From an uncultured Duganella sp. (GTDB taxonomy: Bacteria > Pseudomonadota > Gammaproteobacteria > Burkholderiales > Burkholderiaceae): 18,292 nt of DNA. A program made the translations under genes and the position numbers. The notes under the pieces are model-generated. The model ran no database searches. It saw nothing but the letters and a program-made list of their open reading frames with translations, and was not told where the DNA came from. The stretch lies in the NCBI GenBank assembly GCA_946482335.1, contig CAMLRG010000105.1, positions 1 through 18,292 of the forward strand. The letters run 5' to 3'. Positions within the stretch are counted from its first letter, which is position 1. Each line of letters opens with the position of its first letter. This document shows positions 13,529 to 18,292 of the stretch, in pieces.

Positions 13529-15813
13529 CACCAAACCGGCCCCAGGAACAAATACAAAGTCTGCTCCCCCTCCCGCGTCGCCCCCGCCCCCAGGAACAGC
13601 GGCCCAAACCGCGTCTCCACCGACAAGAACGCACTCCCCGCCTGCTGCAAAGCCCGCCCCTTGGCATCGGACGCCCGGTCGAAGCCACCGCCCGCCTCCA
13701 GCGAGAACCCGGCCCGCATGGTGCCGCCGAAAGCACTCGGCAGCGAAGCGATGCGCCGCGCCAGCACCACGCGGCCCAGCATCATGGTCGGCTCCTGGAT
13801 CGAATTGGTCGGCGTCCCCGACAGCCGCAGGAAGCCGCCCAGCGCCACCGGCGATGCGCCGGCCTGCGCCTTGGCCCATTCCAGCGAAAGGTGTCCGGCC
13901 CAGTTATCGACGCGGAACGCCTGCAGCACCGTGGCGCCCCAGTTCGATGCCGCGGTGCCGACACCCTGGCCGCTGCCGGGCGTACGTTCGCGCCCGATCG
14001 TCAGCAGCGTGCCACGGGTCGGAAAGGCCAGCGAGTCCAGCGTATCGACCCGGAAGCGCGCAAACCTGGTGGTGTCATAGGCACGCTGTATCAGCGCGCC
14101 CGGCATTTCGGGGATCAGCGGCCGCACCGAATACGCCTGGCGCGCGACGCCGATCGAGAATTCGCCCCAATTGCCGAATTGCCGCCCGACCGCGAACGAT
14201 GCCGCACGCGCGCTATAGGAAACGCGCGCCAGGCGGCGCGTGTCCTGGAAAATATCGCCCGCGATCTTGCCGATCTGCGCCGAGGGCATGACGAACCATT
14301 GCGCGCCCGCGCCCAGCGGCTGCCACCACTGGACGCCGATGCCGCGCTCATTGCCCAGCCGCCCTTCGGTGCGCAATTCGCCGCCCCAGGCATTGAGCGC
14401 GGAGCGTACGTGCATCACCTTGATGGCGAAGTCGTTTGAGTCGCGGAAGTCGCTGGTCAGCTCCAGGCCGACGCGCATGCGGCTGCGCGCCCATTCCGCT
14501 TCCGTGGCGCGGATGGTCACGGTGCGCTCGCCGTCGACGTCGTCGATGTCGGTTTCCACGCGCGCCATGTCGCCGCGGCCGTACAGCGCGACGGCGGCTT
14601 GCCGCACCTGTTCGCGCGTCGTCGGCTGGCCGGGCTCCAGGCCCGATTGCCTGACCAGCACTTCGGGGTTCACGTCACGCGTGCCCTGGATCTGTACCTT
14701 GGCCAGCTTGACCGGGCGGTCGGCGTCGAGCGGCGTCGCCAGCCGCAGGCTTTCCATGCTGATGTAATCGCGCTCCGGCAGGGCTAGCGCGGCCAGGCGC
14801 GGCGCCAGTTCGCGCGCGGCGGCTTCGCCGGCGGCCATGGCTTTGTCCCAGGTGGAGAAATCGAGGAAGCTGATGCCGTCCAGTTTCGGGGCGATCAGCA
14901 CGTCGTCCTTGCGCAATTCGCTGAGGGAACGCTGCACGTTCTGCTCGGTCAGGATTTGCAGCATCTGGTTGGCCACGCCGAGCGCACTGCCCAGGTCCTT
15001 TTCCGGCGCCAGCGTGGTGCCGACGTTGACGGCGATGACCACGTCGGCGCCCATGGCGCGCGCCATGTCGACCGGCAGGTTGCGCACCAGGCCCCCATCG
15101 ACCACCAGGTGGTCCTTGATGCGCACCGGGGCGAAAACGCCGGGCACGGCGAGCGAGGCACGCATGGTCTGGAACAGGGGAGTGTTGTCGAGCACCACCA
15201 GCTCGCCGGTCAGCAGGTCGGAAGCGACGGAGCGGAACGGCAGCGGCAGCTGGCTGACCGGCAGGTCGCGCGTGCCGGGGGGCAGCAGGCGTTGCAGGGC
15301 CATTTCGAGCGCGGCATTGCCGGCGGCGGCGGGCGGGCCTTGCACGCCTTTCAGGCTGACGCCGAACTCGATGCGGGAGGGCAGCTGGATGTCTTCGTCG
15401 CGGCGGCGGAAGTGCAGCTCGTCGCGTGCGGGACGGTCGGCCACCACGCTGTCCCAGTCGGTGGTGGCGGCCATTTTTTCCAGGTCTTTCAGGGAGGCGC
15501 CGGCGGCCCAGGCGCCGCCGATGACGCTGCCCATGCTGGTGCCGACCACGATGTCGATCGGGATGCGCATTTCCTGCAGGGCGCGCAGGACGCCGACGTG
15601 GGCGAAGCCCCTGGCGCCGCCGCCGCTCAGGACCAGGGCGACGCGCGGTCTGGCTGAAACCGGTAAACCGGGGTCAGACCCAAGGGTCTGCCCCCCGGCC
15701 TGCGGCGACTGCGTGGCTGGGGTCTGACCCTTGGGTCTGACCCCGTCTTGCCGGTTTTCGCCGGCGCAGGCAAGACCCGCGCAGAACGCGAGGATCAGTA
15801 CAACCAGCCTCAT
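13528..15813 (-). CDS. Patatin-like phospholipase with POTRA and beta-barrel (type Vd secretion, PlpD-like)
   Basis: 761 residues. Signal peptide MRLVVLILAFCAGLACA (1-17); a linker (19-53) encoded by a REPIN element; then a patatin domain (about 57-345) with the oxyanion block GGGARG (64-69), nucleophile elbow GTSMG (Ser93) and the dyad Asp239 in VDGG. A POTRA domain (about 369-438: VKLAKVQIQGTRDVNPEVL...) leads to a BamA-like barrel (about 445-761) ending LYLFLGPVW. This is the PlpD architecture, in which the barrel exports the lipase to the cell surface. Activity is probably phospholipase A or lysophospholipase; the substrate is unknown. The start overlaps the gspC stop (ATGA) and has no Shine-Dalgarno, so it is translationally coupled to the type II secretion genes. 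The stop abuts a second REPIN. Type Vd proteins do not need type II secretion, so the operon link is unexplained. Confidence 0.92.
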   Translation of the reverse strand: MRLVVLILAFCAGLACAGENRQDGVRPKGQTPATQSPQAGGQTLGSDPGLPVSARPRVALVLSGGGARGFAHVGVLRALQEMRIPIDIVVGTSMGSVIGGAWAAGASLKDLEKMAATTDWDSVVADRPARDELHFRRRDEDIQLPSRIEFGVSLKGVQGPPAAAGNAALEMALQRLLPPGTRDLPVSQLPLPFRSVASDLLTGELVVLDNTPLFQTMRASLAVPGVFAPVRIKDHLVVDGGLVRNLPVDMARAMGADVVIAVNVGTTLAPEKDLGSALGVANQMLQILTEQNVQRSLSELRKDDVLIAPKLDGISFLDFSTWDKAMAAGEAAARELAPRLAALALPERDYISMESLRLATPLDADRPVKLAKVQIQGTRDVNPEVLVRQSGLEPGQPTTREQVRQAAVALYGRGDMARVETDIDDVDGERTVTIRATEAEWARSRMRVGLELTSDFRDSNDFAIKVMHVRSALNAWGGELRTEGRLGNERGIGVQWWQPLGAGAQWFVMPSAQIGKIAGDIFQDTRRLARVSYSARAASFAVGRQFGNWGEFSIGVARQAYSVRPLIPEMPGALIQRAYDTTRFARFRVDTLDSLAFPTRGTLLTIGRERTPGSGQGVGTAASNWGATVLQAFRVDNWAGHLSLEWAKAQAGASPVALGGFLRLSGTPTNSIQEPTMMLGRVVLARRIASLPSAFGGTMRAGFSLEAGGGFDRASDAKGRALQQAGSAFLSVETRFGPLFLGAGATREGEQTLYLFLGPVW
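15657..15758. repeat. REPIN-like element inserted in frame within the patatin gene
   Basis: The left REP has head AAACCGGTAAACC and the stem GGGGTCAGACCC/GGGTCTGCCCCC (15670-15681 with 15684-15695, one mismatch). The right REP has the stem GGTCTGACCC/GGGTCTGACC (15721-15730 with 15733-15742) and, on the minus strand, head AAAACCGGCAAGAC (15758-15745). The core is short. Read as the patatin gene it encodes residues 19-53 without a stop. The right head has CAA (15750-15748) where the other copies have TAA or TAG; in this frame those would be stop codons. Confidence 0.85.
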
Positions 15814-16412
15814 CGCGCTTGCGGCGCCCCACCCGTCGGCTGTGCGGAATGCGTCGGCGGCTGCGCCGGCGCCATCTGCACCGGCGGCGGCGGTGGCGCC
15901 GCGGGCGGCTGCGCCGGCATCATCTGTTGCGGCTGCGGCAGCGGCACCGGCGGCGGTTCCTGCGGTCCCACCGCGCCCCCTACCGGCGGCATGATCCCGC
16001 CCGAAGAACTGACACCCTGGTCGCTCGGCAAGTCCAGGCGCTTCTGCACCCCGCCCTCCATCAGCACCACATGGCGCGCCTGCACTTCCTTCACGCTGAC
16101 GCCCGGCACCAGTTCCGAACCGACCGGATACGCCTTGGCCGGCTGCCCGTCGGCGGAAATGATCGCCACGCTGCCGCGCCCGCGGGTATCGGCCACCACG
16201 CCGCGCAACTGGTAATTGCTGGCCACCGCCACCGCGGTATTGCCGCCGAACAGCCCGCGCGCCGCGTCCATGTTCGCTTCCGGCAGCTGCACCACCGGCA
16301 CCGCCGCAATCGGGCGCTGCTTCGGCTTGAACAGCTGCATGCCCCAGTAGGCCAGCGAGGCGGACAGCACCGCCACGGCGGCCACACTGCAGATCAAAGG
16401 CAAACGTTTCAA
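15810..16412 (-). CDS. gspC: Type II secretion system protein C (GspC, HR domain) with a proline-rich tail
   Basis: 200 residues. The start is TTG at 16412-16410, chosen because GGAG (16423-16420) lies seven bases upstream and no in-frame ATG gives the N-terminal anchor. Membrane segment about residues 6-24, then the GspC homology region: LFGGNTAVAVASNYQLRGVVA, SVAIISADGQPAKAYPVGSEL, VSVKEVQARHVVLMEGGVQKRLDLP. In GspC this inner-membrane protein links the cytoplasmic platform to the secretin through the HR domain. From about residue 135 the protein is Pro/Gln/Ala-rich with no PDZ or coiled-coil domain, which many GspC proteins have. It sits 15 bases after gspF and overlaps the patatin gene. 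PilP of type IV pili is a more distant alternative. Confidence 0.82.
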   Translation of the reverse strand: MKRLPLICSVAAVAVLSASLAYWGMQLFKPKQRPIAAVPVVQLPEANMDAARGLFGGNTAVAVASNYQLRGVVADTRGRGSVAIISADGQPAKAYPVGSELVPGVSVKEVQARHVVLMEGGVQKRLDLPSDQGVSSSGGIMPPVGGAVGPQEPPPVPLPQPQQMMPAQPPAAPPPPPVQMAPAQPPTHSAQPTGGAPQAR

Positions 16413-16427
16413 TTCAATTCTCCAGGT

Positions 16428-17648
16428 TCAGCGCACCAGCTGGTTGATTTCGATGATCGGCATCAGCACGGCCAGCACGATCAGCAGCACCACCACGCCC
16501 ATCGCCAGGATCAGCATCGGTTCCAGCAGGCCGGCAATGGTCAGCGTGCGGCGCTCCAGGTCCGCTTCCTGCGCGCTGGCGGCGCGGTCCAGCATGGCGG
16601 GCAGTTCGCCGGTGATTTCGCCGGCGCGGATCATGTGGATCAGCATCGGCGGGAAGTGTTTTTGCGCGGACAATGAGCGCGCCAGGCTGGCGCCCTCGCG
16701 CACGGAATCGCTGGCCTGTTCCACCAGCTGGCGCATGGCCACGTTGGACAGCGTATCGCGGCTGGTTTCCAGCGCGCGCAGGATGGGTACGCCGGAGCCG
16801 GTGGTGATCGCCAGCGTGCTGGCAAAGCGCGACGTATTCAGGCTGCGCTCGAACTTGCCGTACAGCGGCGCGGTGAGCAGCCAGGTGTGCCAGCGCAGCT
16901 TGACGTCGGGGTTCTGCAGCATCTTGCGGATCATGAAGCCCGCCGCGATGGCGATGCCCAGCACGATGAAGCCGTAATTGCGCACGAAGTCCGAAATGGC
17001 CAGCATGATCACGGTCAGCAACGGCAGCTTCTGCTTGGTATTGGCAAACACCGACACGATCTGCGGCACCACGTAGGTGAGCAGGAAGATCACGATCAGG
17101 AAGGCCACCACGGTCACGATGGCCGGATAGGTGAAGGCCAGTTTGACCTTCTGCACCAGCGCGTTACGGCGCTCGATGTAATCGGCAAGGCGCGACAGCA
17201 CGCGCGACAGCTGGCCGATCTGCTCGCCCGACGCCACCAGGGCGCGGTAGATTTCCTGGAAATCGCGCGGATGGCGCGACAGGGCGTCCGACATCGAAGC
17301 GCCGCCCATCACTTCCGAGCGGATCGACGCCACCAGGTCGCGCACGTAGGGGCGTTCGGCCTGCTCCAGCAGGGCGGTGAACGCTTGTTCCAGCGGCAGG
17401 CCCGCTTCCAGCAGGCTGGCCAGCTGGCGCGTGAACAGCGCCAGTTCGGTGGTGCTCAGTTTTTCGCCGAAGCCGCGGCGCGAGGTGGCGCCGCTGGCGT
17501 CGACCTGGGCCGAGATGGCGTCGACCTTGATCGGCACCAGCCCCTGCGAGCGCAGGTCGGCGCGGGCGGAACGGGCGCTGTCGGCATTGACCACGCCCTT
17601 CTTGCTGGCGCCCGCCGCATCGACGGCTTCATATCGGAAGGCCGGCAT
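16428..17648 (-). CDS. gspF: Type II secretion system inner-membrane platform protein GspF
   Basis: 406 residues, the normal GspF length. Starts MPAFRYEAVDAAGASKKGVV, the typical N-terminus. Two homologous cytoplasmic GspF domains (about residues 68-190 and 270-395) each carry the FTRQLASLLEAGLPLEQA-type helix pair; the second has FASTLAITTGSGVPILRAL. Three membrane segments: LAFTYPAIVTVVAFLIVIFLL (about 167-188), a second at about 220-238 (FIVLGIAIAAGFMI), and VVVLLIVLAVLMPII near the C-terminus. It anchors the pseudopilus assembly machine and couples GspE ATP hydrolysis to it. AAGGA seven bases before the ATG, inside the end of gspE, supports the start. PilC of type IV pili is homologous, but the gspC and gspE neighbours favour GspF. 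Confidence 0.92.
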   Translation of the reverse strand: MPAFRYEAVDAAGASKKGVVNADSARSARADLRSQGLVPIKVDAISAQVDASGATSRRGFGEKLSTTELALFTRQLASLLEAGLPLEQAFTALLEQAERPYVRDLVASIRSEVMGGASMSDALSRHPRDFQEIYRALVASGEQIGQLSRVLSRLADYIERRNALVQKVKLAFTYPAIVTVVAFLIVIFLLTYVVPQIVSVFANTKQKLPLLTVIMLAISDFVRNYGFIVLGIAIAAGFMIRKMLQNPDVKLRWHTWLLTAPLYGKFERSLNTSRFASTLAITTGSGVPILRALETSRDTLSNVAMRQLVEQASDSVREGASLARSLSAQKHFPPMLIHMIRAGEITGELPAMLDRAASAQEADLERRTLTIAGLLEPMLILAMGVVVLLIVLAVLMPIIEINQLVR

Positions 17649-17651
17649 CGC

Positions 17652-18292
17652 TTAATCCTTCGTCACGCGCAGCAGTTCGGCCGGCGTGGTCACACCCTGC
17701 TGCAGCCAGCGTTCGCCGTCTTCGCGCATGGTGGTCATGCCGTGCTGCTGGGCGGTCACGCGGATTTCCGCTTCCGAGGTGCGGTCGTGGATCTGGGCGC
17801 GGATGTGTTCATCCGTCTGCAGCAGCTCGTAGATGCCGACGCGGCCCTGGTAGCCGGTATGGCCGCAATGTTCGCAGCCCACGGCTTTCCACTGCGTGCC
17901 GTCGAAAGTCTTGCAGCTCGGGCACAGCTTGCGCACCAGGCGCTGGGCCAGTACGCCGAGCAGGGACGAGGACAGCAGGAACGGTTCGATCCCCATGTCC
18001 AGCAGGCGGGTGACGGCAGCGGCGGCATCGTTGGTGTGCAGCGTGGCCAGCACCAGGTGGCCGGTCAGCGATGCCTGCACCGCGATCTGCGCGGTTTCCA
18101 GGTCGCGGATCTCGCCGATCATGATCACGTCCGGGTCCTGGCGCAGGATGGCGCGCAAGGCCTTGGCGAAGGTCATGTCGATGCGCGCGTTGACCTGGGT
18201 CTGGCCGACGCCGTGCAGGTCGTATTCGACCGGGTCCTCCACCGTCATGATGTTGGTGGACGTGTTGTTCAGCATCGACAGCGCGGCGTACA
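17652..18292 (-). CDS. gspE: Type II secretion system ATPase GspE, C-terminal part (runs off the window)
   Basis: 213 residues visible; the frame is open to the edge, so the N-terminal part with Walker A lies outside. It begins [20 protein letters not shown], where the family has TLYAALxxLN followed by the Asp box (MTVEDPVEY). The Walker B region is [19 protein letters not shown], the His box is [14 protein letters not shown], and the zinc-binding tetracysteine motif is CPSC with [12 protein letters not shown]. The two CxxC pairs are closer together (about 14 residues) than the roughly 30 in classical GspE. It drives pseudopilus assembly by ATP hydrolysis in the cytoplasm. The stop lies three bases before the gspF start. 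PilB is the homologous alternative; the gspF/gspC context favours GspE. Confidence 0.93.
   Translation of the reverse strand, partial: YAALSMLNNTSTNIMTVEDPVEYDLHGVGQTQVNARIDMTFAKALRAILRQDPDVIMIGEIRDLETAQIAVQASLTGHLVLATLHTNDAAAAVTRLLDMGIEPFLLSSSLLGVLAQRLVRKLCPSCKTFDGTQWKAVGCEHCGHTGYQGRVGIYELLQTDEHIRAQIHDRTSEAEIRVTAQQHGMTTMREDGERWLQQGVTTPAELLRVTKD

Noticed and set aside
14956..15727. Long plus-strand open frames opposite the patatin gene
   Set aside because: The minus strand carries clear patatin, POTRA and barrel motifs. The plus-strand peptides show no domain and are composition artefacts.
3520..15758. The scattered palindromes as a CRISPR array
   Set aside because: The copies are kilobases apart, imperfect and in inverted pairs, with no regular spacers and no cas genes.

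Overview
The window looks like a chromosomal housekeeping segment of a high-GC betaproteobacterium. The gene order (metK, two LpxL-type acyltransferases, dapF, DUF484, xerC, COG0523 GTPase, dksA, STAS protein, hslVU) and the protein sequences fit Burkholderiales, most likely Oxalobacteraceae (Massilia/Duganella/Janthinobacterium group). The genus is inferred from recalled family resemblance, not from a search.

Layout. 1-710 (-): 5' part of metK, with a structured leader. 900-3510 (+): two lipid A/lysophospholipid acyltransferases and dapF, joined by ATGA overlaps. 3583-4842 (-): a SEL1-repeat protein. 5150-6244 (+): a general porin. 6469-8088 (+): DUF484 and xerC. 8180-9760 (+): a His-rich COG0523 GTPase and a single-cysteine DksA, followed by an intrinsic terminator. 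9865-11190 (+): a protein with a duplicated module and STAS-like segments. 11328-13410 (+): hslV, hslU and a 69-residue basic protein, behind a probable heat-shock (sigma32) promoter. 13528-18292 (-): a type II secretion block, gspE (3' part), gspF and gspC, running by an ATGA overlap into a patatin-POTRA-beta-barrel protein (type Vd/PlpD-like).

A family of REP/REPIN-like palindromes runs through the gaps. The consensus is roughly ACCGGTAARNCGGGGTCAGRCCC, a 2-3 nt loop, then GGGYCTGACCCC, usually as inverted pairs around a 30-90 nt core. Five loci carry it: 3520-3556, 6250-6420, 11191-11250, 13411-13528 and 15657-15758. The last lies inside the patatin reading frame, between signal peptide and catalytic domain. 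There the copy carries CAA where the consensus TAA/TAG would have been an in-frame stop.

The two observations most worth checking are that in-frame REPIN and the metK leader. In the leader one segment can pair either with an upstream copy or with the Shine-Dalgarno/start region, a switch-like arrangement. No CRISPR array, prophage, insertion sequence, tRNA or rRNA was seen.
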